The position numbers and the translations under genes are program-made. A stretch of 64,000 nt of DNA from Ruminococcus sp. UNK.MGS-30 (GTDB taxonomy: Bacteria; Bacillota; Clostridia; Oscillospirales; Ruminococcaceae), in contig LBCK01000004.1 of the NCBI GenBank assembly GCA_000980705.1, forward strand, positions 225,910 to 289,909, written 5' to 3'. Below are positions 17,696 through 26,335 of this stretch, one piece after another (within the stretch, counting starts at the first letter, position 1; each line of letters begins with the position of its first letter). Below the pieces are notes generated by a model, which was not told the origin of the DNA, did not search any database, and was given only the letters and a program-made list of their open reading frames with translations.

Positions 17696-18130
17696 ATGGA
17701 AATCACACCGTATACCCGCATGGTATTTTACCATGAGACAGACCGCATGGACATCGTGAACCACTCCAACTACATCCACATGGCAGAAGAGGCAAGAGTT
17801 GATTTCATGGACAAGATCGGCGTCGGCTATAACCAGATGGAAGAAGAAGGCATTATGCTGCCGGTGCTGGGCGTCACCTGTGAATACAAGCACTCCCTGC
17901 ACTTCGGTGAGCATCTGGCAGTTTACTCCTACATCACCAAATACAACGGTTTCAAGCTGGAACTGCGGTATGATATCCTCTGCGTGGAAACCGGGCAGCT
18001 TTGTGCAGTTGCCACCTCTTCCCACTGCTTTACCAACACAAAGATCAAGCCCATGCGCATCCGGGACAAATTCCCGGAGATGCACGCCTTTTTCCAGAAG
18101 GCAATGGAAGTCACTTATCCGGAACACTAA
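17696..18130 (+). CDS. Acyl-CoA thioesterase, 4HBT hotdog family
   Basis: 144 residues from ATG 17696 with AAAGGAG. A single hotdog domain of the YbgC/4-hydroxybenzoyl-CoA thioesterase type: FYHETDRMDIVNHSNYIHM includes the catalytic-Asp position (D.MG.VNH in relatives), and the later EYKHSLHFGEHLAVYSYI fits the hotdog strand order. The substrate cannot be predicted. It is monocistronic, with a strong terminator directly after it. Confidence 0.87.
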   Translation: MEITPYTRMVFYHETDRMDIVNHSNYIHMAEEARVDFMDKIGVGYNQMEEEGIMLPVLGVTCEYKHSLHFGEHLAVYSYITKYNGFKLELRYDILCVETGQLCAVATSSHCFTNTKIKPMRIRDKFPEMHAFFQKAMEVTYPEH

Positions 18131-18153
18131 AACTTTGACTTACAGAATACAGC

Positions 18154-18201
18154 AAAAGGCAGCCATGAACGCATTTCAGCGTTTTCACGGCTGCCTTTTT
18201 T
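18154..18201. terminator. Bidirectional terminator between convergent genes
   Basis: AAAAGGCAGCC and GGCTGCCTTTT form a long stem with an internal hairpin. It overlaps the last base of the membrane-protein gene on the opposite strand. Confidence 0.8.
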
Positions 18202-18815
18202 CAATGTGTGCTTATTTCTTCCAGCAGATGCAGAAGTACGTGATACCCGTACATTTTCTTAGATAGAAATACCTTTTTGTTTTGGAAATACACCTTTGTG
18301 CCACGTTTCCTCTGCCGAACCCAAGTGACACTTGTCACCGGTATTGCCTGGATAAAGGCATATGCAGTTTTTCCGTTTAATATATCCTCCAAAGCCCCGG
18401 AATCATTCAAAACGTTCAGCGATGCGTCCTGCAATTTCAGCGAACTGGAAATCCGTCTGGAAGAACCGCTTGCTCTGACATTTGAGGCACTCGCAGACAC
18501 AAAATACAGTTTGCCGCCTTTTTTCACCCACCGCACAAACTGTCCTCTCACTCGCCGGGACAGCACAACCCCTGCAACCGATAAATAGACAGCTGCCAAG
18601 ACAAACACAGCGAAAACAATAATCGCCCACAATTCCGTCTCCGGAGACGTGACTTTATGCAGCGCATCCCGGTTCTTTCGGGAATCTCCAGCCATGGAAT
18701 AAAACAACCCAGCCATGGAAACCGCCAATGCTGCAAAAGCCGCAAAAACATGAAACAGCATTTTATAGGCAGTCTCTTCCCGTGTGATCCGGGGCGGCTG
18801 AAAAACCTCAATCAT
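18201..18815 (-). CDS. Hypothetical two-TM membrane protein
   Basis: 204 residues; I recognise no family. There are two hydrophobic segments, about residues 20-42 (MLFHVFAAFAALAVSMAGLF) and 62-85 (LWAIIVFAVFVLAAVYLSV). A basic cytoplasmic-type tail (RRVRGQFVRWVKKGGK) leads into a soluble C-terminal domain with alternating strands, resembling PH-like membrane proteins only in general layout. The start overlaps the end of the upstream nitrilase-family gene by four bases, so the two are probably co-transcribed. Confidence 0.75.
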   Translation of the reverse strand: MIEVFQPPRITREETAYKMLFHVFAAFAALAVSMAGLFYSMAGDSRKNRDALHKVTSPETELWAIIVFAVFVLAAVYLSVAGVVLSRRVRGQFVRWVKKGGKLYFVSASASNVRASGSSRRISSSLKLQDASLNVLNDSGALEDILNGKTAYAFIQAIPVTSVTWVRQRKRGTKVYFQNKKVFLSKKMYGYHVLLHLLEEISTH

Positions 18816-19618
18816 TGATGTTCCTCTTCCCTCACAAGATTCTGATACAATTCCGTATAAAACGGCAGTTTCACATCCCGGCAGGTGGGAAACGCACGCC
18901 GGAATTGTTCCGTGTCGTTCTCCACAGTCACAAATGCCAGTTCCGGTGCATCACCGCAGACACAGCACAAATTTCCCTCCGGGTCTGCCAGACAGCTCTG
19001 CCCGTCAAAGGTGTAGGACTGCTGCTTTCCGACGCAGTTGACACCCAGCACATATACCTGGTTTTCGATAGCTCTCGCCCGGAGCAGCAGCAGCCAGTGT
19101 TCCGTGCGCTGGTGCAGCCAGTTCGCCGGGACAACGATCAGCCGGCTGGTCTGTGCTGCCGCCCGGAACAGTTCCGGAAAACGCAAATCATAGCAGATCA
19201 GCGTGCTGACCGGAAAGTCTTCCAGTACCGTGTGAACAATTTCCGTGCCGCTGTCGTAAAACCGCTCTTCCCCGCCGTAGGAAAAGGGATGTATCTTCAC
19301 ATAATCCGACAGTACTTCCCCGGATTTGCCGAGAATTGTGTAGTGATTTTCCCCTTTGCCGCCGGACTTGCAGGAAGTCCAGCCGTATCCTATAGCTATA
19401 TGTTCCTGCGCTGCCAGCCGGCACATTGTCTGCCGAATCGGGTTCACATACGCTGCCACTTTTTCCACGTGCATGGAAAATCCGGTAAAGCTCATCTCCG
19501 GAAAAAATATTGCATCTGCACCTTCCTGTGCTGCCTGTTCGATCCAGCTTTCAGCAGTACGCAAATTCTTTTCCGGTTCTTCAAAGCAGATCTCTGTCTG
19601 CGCAATGGCGATCTTCAT
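18812..19618 (-). CDS. Carbon-nitrogen hydrolase (nitrilase superfamily, Nit2/omega-amidase-like)
   Basis: 268 residues from ATG 19618, behind AAAGGGG; an upstream start at 19648 lies inside the preceding gene. The nitrilase triad is visible: Glu in FFPEMSFTGF, Lys in DYVKIHPF and Cys in LICYDLRFPELFR. The CYDLRFPE signature and length match the Nit2 branch, which hydrolyses alpha-keto-acid amides or deaminated glutathione. The substrate is inferred by family only. It overlaps the end of the degenerate DD-carboxypeptidase frame region upstream and the start of the two-TM gene downstream, so a three-gene unit is likely. Confidence 0.87.
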   Translation of the reverse strand: MKIAIAQTEICFEEPEKNLRTAESWIEQAAQEGADAIFFPEMSFTGFSMHVEKVAAYVNPIRQTMCRLAAQEHIAIGYGWTSCKSGGKGENHYTILGKSGEVLSDYVKIHPFSYGGEERFYDSGTEIVHTVLEDFPVSTLICYDLRFPELFRAAAQTSRLIVVPANWLHQRTEHWLLLLRARAIENQVYVLGVNCVGKQQSYTFDGQSCLADPEGNLCCVCGDAPELAFVTVENDTEQFRRAFPTCRDVKLPFYTELYQNLVREEEHQ

Positions 19619-19631
19619 AACTGCATCCCCT

Positions 19632-21170
19632 TTATTTCCGGTTTGCACCTGTCAGCTCTTTTTCCTTTTCTTCTGCATTTTTCTGTGCATCCGGATCGTG
19701 TTCCGTTCTGGACTCCGGACCATGATAAAATACTGTGTCAGAGCGTTTCCAGTTCCGCTGCGGACGGTCGTGGAATTCCGTTGCGTGAGGCACCAGGTGA
19801 ATCGGATCTTCCGGTGTGACATTTTTCTTTGCCCGATAGGAGGCATAGATACACAGCGCAATGTACAGTGCTGACAGAACAGCACCGGCGACGATTCCCA
19901 CCGTAAACCACGGCGAGTTCGGGAAATTCTCCAGCGCATAGGCGTTGAACTTGGTGAACGACCGATCTACATCAGAAACCGCCACCAGCGGCACTTCTGC
20001 GATCACTTCCCCGGAGAACTTCAGTTCCATTGTCCCCAGCTTGTCGCCTTTTTTCACAGGTGCCATGACGTTTTGATCCAGGTGTATCACCTTCTGCACC
20101 GCAGAAACGTCCACATCCTTGCACCAGAGCAGGATGCAGTCCTCCTTCGGATGCACCAGCACGTAGGAATTGCCGTCCGAGTTCATCACTTCCACCTCTG
20201 CCGTTTCCTCGTCATCCTCCAGCAGTGTGGTATAGGCAAACGACTGGAACGCCCAGTTCAGCAGTGTTGTGGCATCCTCAATGTGATAATATTGCAGCTT
20301 GCCGTCCGAATCCTCAAACGGCGCATTCATTGCAATTACAAGATATGTATTTTCATCCTGCGTTGCCTCCGTAATGATGCTTCTTCCGGATTTGCTCAGA
20401 TTACCTGTTTTGATGCCCTTTGCCCCTTCATAGTAGTAGGAGCTGTCCTCCAGCGCCATGGAATTTGCCTGCGTCCAGTTCCAGGCAGACGCATCCGGAT
20501 GATTCATCGGATTCGCCGTTTTCGGCGTAAATGAAGTCGCCGTTGCGATCTCTTCGAACCCATCCAGAGAAAGGGCATAGTTGGTGATGGTCAGCATATC
20601 CCGTGCTGTCGTTTGCTGCCGGTTGTCGCACAATCCGGTTGGATTCGTAAAGGTAGTCGCCGTACAGCCGATCTCCGCAGCGGTATCGTTCATTTTCGTC
20701 ACAAATGCGTCAACGCTGCCGTCCCCGAACTGGTTCGCCAGAATCAGCGATGCCTCGCAGGAAGAGGTCAGCATCATGGCATAGAGATATTCCCGTACAG
20801 TCAGCGTGTCTCCGTCGTCAATGTCCGCATAGCGCAGGTCATCCGGTTCGTCGTAATTGTACAGTGTCTTATACAGCGCATCATCTGCCGTAATGGTCGT
20901 ACCGTCCAGGTCGGAACAATTCTGCATGACCACGATCGCCGTCATGATCTGTGCCAGGTGTCCCGGCATCTGAGGCTGATCCGGATTTTTCTCGTATAGT
21001 ACCTGCTCGGTATCCCGGTTGTACAGAATCGCCGCCTGGCTGTGCAAGGTTTTGTCCGGCGTAAAGGTATATGCCTGTGCCGAAAGGAAATTGCCGCACA
21101 AAATCACAGTGCTTACAATACAGGTCACTGCGGCGGCGCTCATACGTTTTATCAAATGGAACAAGTGCAT
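19632..21170 (-). CDS. D-Ala-D-Ala carboxypeptidase homologue lacking catalytic Ser and Lys
   Basis: 512 residues from ATG 21170 (GGGAGG upstream), with a signal peptide ending near SAQA and a C-terminal membrane anchor (WFTVGIVAGAVLSALYIAL, near residue 455) with a short basic tail. The fold is a DacF/PBP5-type serine peptidase (S11), but the SxxK box reads HLAQ (His71, Gln74) inside an otherwise normal PGHLAQIMTAIV context. The SxN box reads SSC instead of SGN. Only KTG (GIKTGNLSKSGRS) remains. A peptidase using the acyl-enzyme mechanism is therefore unlikely. A peptidoglycan-binding or scaffold role is my inference. TATAAT at about 21230 on the minus strand is a likely -10. Confidence 0.85.
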   Translation of the reverse strand: MHLFHLIKRMSAAAVTCIVSTVILCGNFLSAQAYTFTPDKTLHSQAAILYNRDTEQVLYEKNPDQPQMPGHLAQIMTAIVVMQNCSDLDGTTITADDALYKTLYNYDEPDDLRYADIDDGDTLTVREYLYAMMLTSSCEASLILANQFGDGSVDAFVTKMNDTAAEIGCTATTFTNPTGLCDNRQQTTARDMLTITNYALSLDGFEEIATATSFTPKTANPMNHPDASAWNWTQANSMALEDSSYYYEGAKGIKTGNLSKSGRSIITEATQDENTYLVIAMNAPFEDSDGKLQYYHIEDATTLLNWAFQSFAYTTLLEDDEETAEVEVMNSDGNSYVLVHPKEDCILLWCKDVDVSAVQKVIHLDQNVMAPVKKGDKLGTMELKFSGEVIAEVPLVAVSDVDRSFTKFNAYALENFPNSPWFTVGIVAGAVLSALYIALCIYASYRAKKNVTPEDPIHLVPHATEFHDRPQRNWKRSDTVFYHGPESRTEHDPDAQKNAEEKEKELTGANRK

Positions 21171-21476
21171 AAGATGCAATCCTCCCGAAAATTCTTTATT
21201 CGTGAAAGTTTTCAAACTCCACTTTCTTATTATAGCAAAAAAAATCCGATTCGAAAAGACTTTTTTCGAAAATTTATTTACCTTTCACGGAAAATATGAT
21301 AAAATAATATAAGCAGCGAAAAAATGCAGAAAAACAAAGGCAGCACTCCATAAAAATTGCCCCATCGGACACACCGCAATCATTTTTCAGTGCCGCCATG
21401 CAAATAAATCATAACCGCCTGCCATTGACATTCGAAAAAGCAGCAGCAAAAGGCAGGGCGCAAGGAGGTTTTCCTT

Positions 21477-22187
21477 TTGGTATACATTACAGGAGATATG
21501 CACGGAGATCTGTCACGATTCAAAAATCCCATTTTCAAAAAGCTGAAAGCCGGCGATGTTCTCATTGTCTGCGGTGACTTCGGTTTTATCTGGGACGGTT
21601 CCCGCCAGGAAAAACAAAATCTGAAAAAACTGCGTGAAATGCCGTTCACCATCGCTTTTGTAGACGGCTGCCACGAAAATTTCGACATCCTGGAACAGAG
21701 TTTTCGCACAGTCAGATGGCGTGGCGGCAGGGCGCATCTGATCGCACCGAATATTTTTCACATGATGCGCGGCGAGATCTTCACCATTGATGACCGCACC
21801 TTTTTCGCATTCGGCGGCGGTCACAGCCAGGACTTCGAATTCCGGCAGGGTCGGAACTGGTGGCAGCGGGAACAGCCCACACACGCTGAGATCCGCCGTG
21901 CCATCCACAATCTGAATGAGCACAACGCCCAGGTGGACTACATCATCACCCACGAACCGCCGGCATCTCTGAAGGACTGCCTGGGGGTAGATGTCCAGCA
22001 GCGTCTGGAGATCCACACCTTTTTCGAGGATATCATCAAACAGTGCCAGTACCGGAAATGGTTCTTCGGCAAGTGCCACATGGATCGTTTTATCCCCATG
22101 AAGTTCTACGCCATGTTCGAGGACGTGCTGCCGGTAGAATCCGAAAACCGCAGACGCAGCCGAAAGCAGGCACCTCCGGAAGAATAA
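21477..22187 (+). CDS. Calcineurin-like metallophosphoesterase
   Basis: 236 residues starting at TTG 21477 behind AAGGAGG. The metal-binding motifs are in order: GDMHGD at the N-terminus, CGDFGFIWDG, a GNH-equivalent replaced by DGCHENF, and THEPP near residue 163. A small soluble phosphoesterase of the Ser/Thr phosphatase-like group common in clostridia; the substrate is unknown. It stands alone, with an upstream A+T-rich region (TATGATAAAAT near 21300) and a terminator after it. The 21171-21476 gap holds these promoter-like sequences for both flanking genes and nothing else I can name. Confidence 0.82.
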   Translation: MVYITGDMHGDLSRFKNPIFKKLKAGDVLIVCGDFGFIWDGSRQEKQNLKKLREMPFTIAFVDGCHENFDILEQSFRTVRWRGGRAHLIAPNIFHMMRGEIFTIDDRTFFAFGGGHSQDFEFRQGRNWWQREQPTHAEIRRAIHNLNEHNAQVDYIITHEPPASLKDCLGVDVQQRLEIHTFFEDIIKQCQYRKWFFGKCHMDRFIPMKFYAMFEDVLPVESENRRRSRKQAPPEE

Positions 22188-22201
22188 ATCCAGCAAATGT
22201 A

Positions 22202-22248
22202 AAAAAACAGCCCGATGCTTTCTCACTTTGAGAGTATCGGGCTGTTTT
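22202..22248. terminator. Bidirectional terminator
   Basis: AAAACAGCCCGAT and ATCGGGCTGTTTT form the stem, between the convergent phosphoesterase and CmpB-family genes. Confidence 0.8.
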
Positions 22249-22251
22249 AGC

Positions 22252-23025
22252 TTATTTGGATTTTTTCTCTTTGGCTTTTTTGGATGGCAGCCGAATCCAC
22301 TTTCCCTGGGATTTTTCCCGTGAGAAGTGCTGCTTTACGTACTGATCCAGCATTTCCCGCACCGGCACGCCGCCGTGCATAGGGAAAAAGAACCGGCGCA
22401 CATTTTTCTTTTGCAGCGCCTGGTGAATGTCCTCACGCAGTTCCTCTACACGTACCACGATATTGGTCTCCGCTGCAAGCGCACGAATCTTTACCATCAA
22501 ATGGGTAGAATATCCTACGTCAATTAAGAAGATACCGTAGAAGAATCCGATGCAGAACGAAAATGCCAGATTTTCTGCCAGCCAGTGCAGCGCCGACAAA
22601 ATATGCGGATGGATGAGGAAATAGTATACAGCACTCAGCACCAGCCAGAAAAACGTAAACAGCGGACAAATAATGCCCTTGACATTTCCCCAGCGGTCGG
22701 AATAATCCCACAGCTTGATTTTCATGCCGTGAATAAAGATCATCCCTGCCACATATTCCAGTGCCGTGATTGCCAGCGCCATTACCACAAAAAGCAGTAT
22801 CTTTTTCAGCCAGGGACTGTCGCCCGGCATGAGCGGTTCCAGCATCGCCAGCAGATACAGCACGCAAAGACTGGAGCCGTACAGCGGCAGGTAGGGACCG
22901 ACCAGAAAGCCCGGATTCACCCAGTGGTGCGCCGAGAAAAAGCGGCGGAATATGACCTCCAAGCCCCATCCCAGCACGCTGCCAATGCAAAATAAAAATG
23001 CCAGCGTTAAAAAGAGATTCATCAC
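22252..23025 (-). CDS. Putative CmpB-family membrane protein (annotated ABC-type permease, PF06541-like)
   Basis: 257 residues with about five to six transmembrane segments. The N-terminal signature GWGLEVIFRRFF.....WVNPGFLVGPYLPLYG is characteristic of the CmpB/ABC_trans_CmpB family that is abundant in clostridia. A long, very basic C-terminal tail (KKAKEKKSK end) is cytoplasmic by charge. Despite the family name no ATPase partner is nearby and transport is unproven. The gene is 23 bases downstream of a GntR-type regulator in the same orientation, so it may be part of that unit. Confidence 0.8.
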   Translation of the reverse strand: MMNLFLTLAFLFCIGSVLGWGLEVIFRRFFSAHHWVNPGFLVGPYLPLYGSSLCVLYLLAMLEPLMPGDSPWLKKILLFVVMALAITALEYVAGMIFIHGMKIKLWDYSDRWGNVKGIICPLFTFFWLVLSAVYYFLIHPHILSALHWLAENLAFSFCIGFFYGIFLIDVGYSTHLMVKIRALAAETNIVVRVEELREDIHQALQKKNVRRFFFPMHGGVPVREMLDQYVKQHFSREKSQGKWIRLPSKKAKEKKSK

Positions 23026-23048
23026 ATTCTCCTTTCCGTTTCAGCCTG

Positions 23049-23756
23049 TCAGGCGATGTGCGTTCCCAGGTCGTACAGCGACTGCTCACCCAGTGCCTGT
23101 TCAATGGTGTCATAGTGTTCCCGGACAGCATCCAAGCCCATCCTCAGATCACCGATGAGAAAGCTCTTATAGAACCGCTCATGGATGCTCGCCTGCACCT
23201 TTCGCAGTTCCTCCGTACCGTCCGACAAGATCAAGTTGATCTGCGCCGAACAGATGCCCCAGATCCCCTGCGTCACGCACTCCATCAGCCGGTTTCCGGA
23301 TGCTCTTATCAGCCAGCGGTGCATCTCCTCATCTGCCCGGATGCTGTCCAGACCGTTTCCATAGCGGAATTCATCCAGCAGATTTTTCAGTTCGTCCAGA
23401 TCCAGATGATCCCGGCGTGCATATGCCATCGGAAAGGCAGAAAGTTCCATAGAACGGCGCATCTGACACACCTCAAACGGCGAGATGTTCTGCACCAGAA
23501 ACATCACGTGCATCAGTTCACGCATACTGTCCGACATTTCTTTCGCCAGCGTATATGTACCATCCCGGCTGCCGGACAAAATCCCTGCAATCTCCAGATT
23601 TTTCAGCAGCGGACGCACTTCCCTTTTGCTCAGCGAAAGCGCTTTCGCCAGTTCTGCCTCTGACGGAATTGCACTGCCCGACTGCAACTCGCCGTCCTGC
23701 AGCCGCTTTCGCAGTTCCTCCACCAGGCACAAATATTGATACTGTTGATTTTTCAC
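23049..23756 (-). CDS. GntR-family transcriptional regulator (FadR/FCD type)
   Basis: 235 residues. The N-terminal winged helix (residues 5-75) has the GntR pattern IPSEAELAKALSLSKREVRPLL and a wing GSRDGTY. The C-terminal all-helical FCD domain (about 90-225) has the Arg and His positions used for ligand and metal contact (HRWLIRASGN). FCD regulators usually sense organic acids or sugar acids; the ligand here is not evident. The downstream neighbour is the CmpB-family gene. Confidence 0.88.
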   Translation of the reverse strand: MKNQQYQYLCLVEELRKRLQDGELQSGSAIPSEAELAKALSLSKREVRPLLKNLEIAGILSGSRDGTYTLAKEMSDSMRELMHVMFLVQNISPFEVCQMRRSMELSAFPMAYARRDHLDLDELKNLLDEFRYGNGLDSIRADEEMHRWLIRASGNRLMECVTQGIWGICSAQINLILSDGTEELRKVQASIHERFYKSFLIGDLRMGLDAVREHYDTIEQALGEQSLYDLGTHIA

Positions 23757-23959
23757 CTTGTTTCAGCTCCTATCACAAACTTTTCAGGGCTTACTGACGC
23801 TCCTACATACGTTTTTAGTATACCATTATAATTATAACGATTTCCACTGTTTTTATTGTTGAGATGTAAATTGTTTTGTACACATTTTCAGCTATCCGAA
23901 CTTCTGCTGTATTATGTTGTTTTTCCAACGACTTTTTTTGTGAGATGATGCTGTATGAC

Positions 23960-23988
23960 TTGCTTTTTTGTAAGAAATATGTTAAAAT
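23960..23988 (+). promoter_or_regulatory. Promoter of the shikimate kinase gene
   Basis: TTGCTT (23960-23965), a 17-bp spacer and TAAAAT (23983-23988). The 23757-24123 gap otherwise holds A+T-rich promoter-like sequence (TATACT read leftwards at about 23822) for the GntR gene and a 130-base untranslated leader with no recognised motif. Confidence 0.55.
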
Positions 23989-24123
23989 AGTAGGGACACT
24001 TCAAAATGACTGCTGTGAGCCTGTCCGGAAACGCTGCGGTACAGACTCTTGGATTGATTTTCAGAACCTGGACTTCTCAAAAATGCCGGGAACTACAAGT
24101 ACAAGAAAAGGAGCGCCAAACAA

Positions 24124-24648
24124 ATGCACAATATCACACTGATCGGAATGCCGGGATCCGGAAAAACTACGCTGGGAAAAACGCTGGCAGAGGGACTGTC
24201 CTACCACTTTATCGACACAGACGATGTCATCATCGAGACCTACGGACAGCCGCTGATGGAACTGATCGACAAGCACGGCACAGAGGGTTTCATCACACTG
24301 GAGGGAAAGATCCTGCAATCCATCCACACCAACCGTGCAGTGATCTCCACCGGCGGCAGCGCTGTCTACAGTGACGGCGCCATGCAGTACTTAAAGTCCA
24401 CCGGCATCGTTGTCTATCTGCACCACCAGCTGGACGTTCTGGCACAGCGTGTGGGGAATCTTGTCACACGTGGCGTTGTCTGCCACAGCGGCTGCAACAC
24501 CCTGGAAGACCTCTATGAAGAGCGCTGCCCCTTGTATGAAAAATACGCAGATCTGATGGTGGATTTCACGGGCTGTACTGTGGAGCAGTGCCATGAAAAG
24601 CTGCTGAAAACGGTAAAAGCTTACCTCAGCGAACACTCGGACTGCTGA
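24124..24648 (+). CDS. aroK: Shikimate kinase
   Basis: 174 residues. Walker A is GMPGSGKTT (residues 8-16), the shikimate-binding Asp pair is in FIDTDDVI, the GG loop is ISTGGSAV and the lid follows (RVGNLVTRGV). It phosphorylates shikimate 3-OH in chorismate synthesis. The canonical lid arginine pattern is somewhat divergent, and clostridial genomes often carry AroK-like paralogues, so a related small-molecule kinase cannot be excluded. It is monocistronic, with AGGAG upstream and a strong terminator downstream; no other aro gene is nearby. Confidence 0.8.
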   Translation: MHNITLIGMPGSGKTTLGKTLAEGLSYHFIDTDDVIIETYGQPLMELIDKHGTEGFITLEGKILQSIHTNRAVISTGGSAVYSDGAMQYLKSTGIVVYLHHQLDVLAQRVGNLVTRGVVCHSGCNTLEDLYEERCPLYEKYADLMVDFTGCTVEQCHEKLLKTVKAYLSEHSDC

Positions 24649-24660
24649 ATATTTGCAAAG

Positions 24661-24702
24661 AAAAGCGGAATGCCGACTGTAACTGGTCGGCATTCCGCTT
24701 TT
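24661..24702. terminator. Bidirectional terminator
   Basis: AAAAGCGGAATGCCGAC and its exact reverse complement with an 8-base loop. It separates aroK from the convergent end of the tetrapyrrole operon. Confidence 0.88.
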
Positions 24703-24728
24703 TTGGTTTCTGAAAACTTTATGCAATT

Positions 24729-24905
24729 TTATACAAACTGATTGCGTTCCGGCTGATAGACAAAGCCTACTGTTTCCAGCTTTGCTCTGATCTCCGTCTC
24801 GTCCAGGCACATGGACTTGCAAAGTTCCTCCAGGGACGGGTAATTGTCCCGGAGCTGTGTATTCAGATAGCTCATCAGCATGATCGGGTCGTTGGGAAGA
24901 TTCAT
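24729..24905 (-). CDS. DUF4250-family small protein
   Basis: 58 residues from ATG 24905 to TAA 24729. The sequence begins MNLPNDPIMLMSYLNTQLRD and ends VGFVYQPERNQFV, matching the DUF4250 pattern (LPxDPxMLLSxxNTxLRD ... YxxxxNQF). It is probably a helix-turn-helix-like fold, function unknown. The start overlaps the sirC-cbiK stop (GATGA), so it is translated as the last gene of the riboswitch-controlled tetrapyrrole operon. It has no signal peptide or membrane segment. Confidence 0.82.
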   Translation of the reverse strand: MNLPNDPIMLMSYLNTQLRDNYPSLEELCKSMCLDETEIRAKLETVGFVYQPERNQFV

Positions 24906-26332
24906 CTTGTTTCACCACCTTCCGGAGACTGTTCCAGCATATGCGCTGTGTGTGCAATATACAGTGCCTGCACAGCCGGGTATGCGCCCAGTCCCTGCAA
25001 CTGCGGCGTCACGATATAGCCGTACCGTTCCAGCACCGACTTCCAGGAATCTGAATCATCCCCAGCCATGTCGTTCTGCGCATGGTCACCTGCCACCAGC
25101 ATCATCGGCACCAGTACAACCTCTCGATAATGATGCTCTTTCAGCAGTTCCAGCAGCGTTTCCAGCGTCGGATAGCCTTCCACCGTTCCGACAAATACAT
25201 TGTCAAAACCGCTGCGTTTCAGCCAGTAATCGAATGCCGGATACGCCTGGTTGATGATATGCGGCGTGCCGTGTCCCATCAGCAGATATGCCTTTTCCGC
25301 AGATTTCCGGATAACGCCGTCCTGCTCCATTGCCTGTACCAGCGCCGGATAATCTGCTGTCTCTGTCAGCAGCGGTTTTCCAATGCGCATTACCGCAAAT
25401 GCACCGGTATACGCCGCCGCATCTGCACAGAGTCGGTCGTATTCCTCGCCGGGAATCACGTGGGTGGGCTGTAGGTATACGTGGGTATAGCCCTGCTGTT
25501 TCAGCTTTTCCAGCGCCTCCCGAACCGTATCGACTGCGTTTCCCTGCCGCCGCATTTTCCGGATAATCATGCCGCTGGTAAACGCCCGGAAAACATCCAT
25601 CTCCGGAAACGCCACCTGCACTGCACGCTCTACAGCACCGATGGTATGCTCCCGGGTGTCTGCATAGCTTGTCCCAAAGCTGACCATCAGAATCGCTTTC
25701 TTGACAGCCGGCATTTCACCATCTGCCAGCGAAGAGGCATACGCCAGATAAGCGCCCTTTCCCTTTTCCTGGAACAGTTCCAGCGCCTTTGGCTCGGTCA
25801 GCATCCGGAGCAGCTGCATCCGGTGAAAATCGTCCGGTATGGTCTCTTTCCACGTCCGCCGCAGAATGCCCAGGCAGGTACAGATCTCACTGTACGATGC
25901 CAGTTTCGGTTCCAGTTCCCGGCAGATTGCACCGGCAAGCGCCGGCGCATCGCCCTCAGTTGCCACCGAGATCGTCACATCCCCGTGGCGGCGGTGTGCC
26001 GGGACGGCAAAATCCGGTGTGCTGTCCGGACTGACGGTTGCAGAGGAGACAAGCTTTCCTGCCGCCTGGGCATCCCGGACGATGCGTGCATTTTCCGCAC
26101 TGTCATCCGTTGCCGCAAACACCAGGAACTGCTCTTCCAGCAGCTCCGGTGCATAGGCTTGTTCCAGATAAGTCAGACGTGCCGTTTCCCAGCACGCCGG
26201 CATTTTCTCCGGTGCAGCGACAGTCACTTCTGCGCCGGCATCCAGCAGACCCCAGACACGGCGCTGCGCCACCTTTCCTGCCCCGAAAACAATACACTTT
26301 TTCCCTTGTAAATTCAGTGAGATCGGATACAT
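24902..26332 (-). CDS. Fused precorrin-2 dehydrogenase / sirohydrochlorin cobaltochelatase (SirC-CbiK)
   Basis: 476 residues in two parts. Residues 1-200 are the Met8/SirC type: NAD-binding GAGKVAQRRVWGLL, FAATDD and the TPDFAVPAHRR region, oxidising precorrin-2 to sirohydrochlorin. Residues 215-460 are a class II chelatase of the CbiK type: ILMVSFGTSYADTRE, YLQPTHVIPGEEYD with the metal-binding His, and the second His in MLVAGDHAQNDMAGD. CbiK inserts Co(II) at the head of the anaerobic cobalamin pathway. The fusion joins two consecutive steps. The gene lies three bases after cobA-hemD and overlaps the DUF4250 gene. Confidence 0.9.
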   Translation of the reverse strand: MYPISLNLQGKKCIVFGAGKVAQRRVWGLLDAGAEVTVAAPEKMPACWETARLTYLEQAYAPELLEEQFLVFAATDDSAENARIVRDAQAAGKLVSSATVSPDSTPDFAVPAHRRHGDVTISVATEGDAPALAGAICRELEPKLASYSEICTCLGILRRTWKETIPDDFHRMQLLRMLTEPKALELFQEKGKGAYLAYASSLADGEMPAVKKAILMVSFGTSYADTREHTIGAVERAVQVAFPEMDVFRAFTSGMIIRKMRRQGNAVDTVREALEKLKQQGYTHVYLQPTHVIPGEEYDRLCADAAAYTGAFAVMRIGKPLLTETADYPALVQAMEQDGVIRKSAEKAYLLMGHGTPHIINQAYPAFDYWLKRSGFDNVFVGTVEGYPTLETLLELLKEHHYREVVLVPMMLVAGDHAQNDMAGDDSDSWKSVLERYGYIVTPQLQGLGAYPAVQALYIAHTAHMLEQSPEGGETR

Positions 26333-26335
26333 TTT

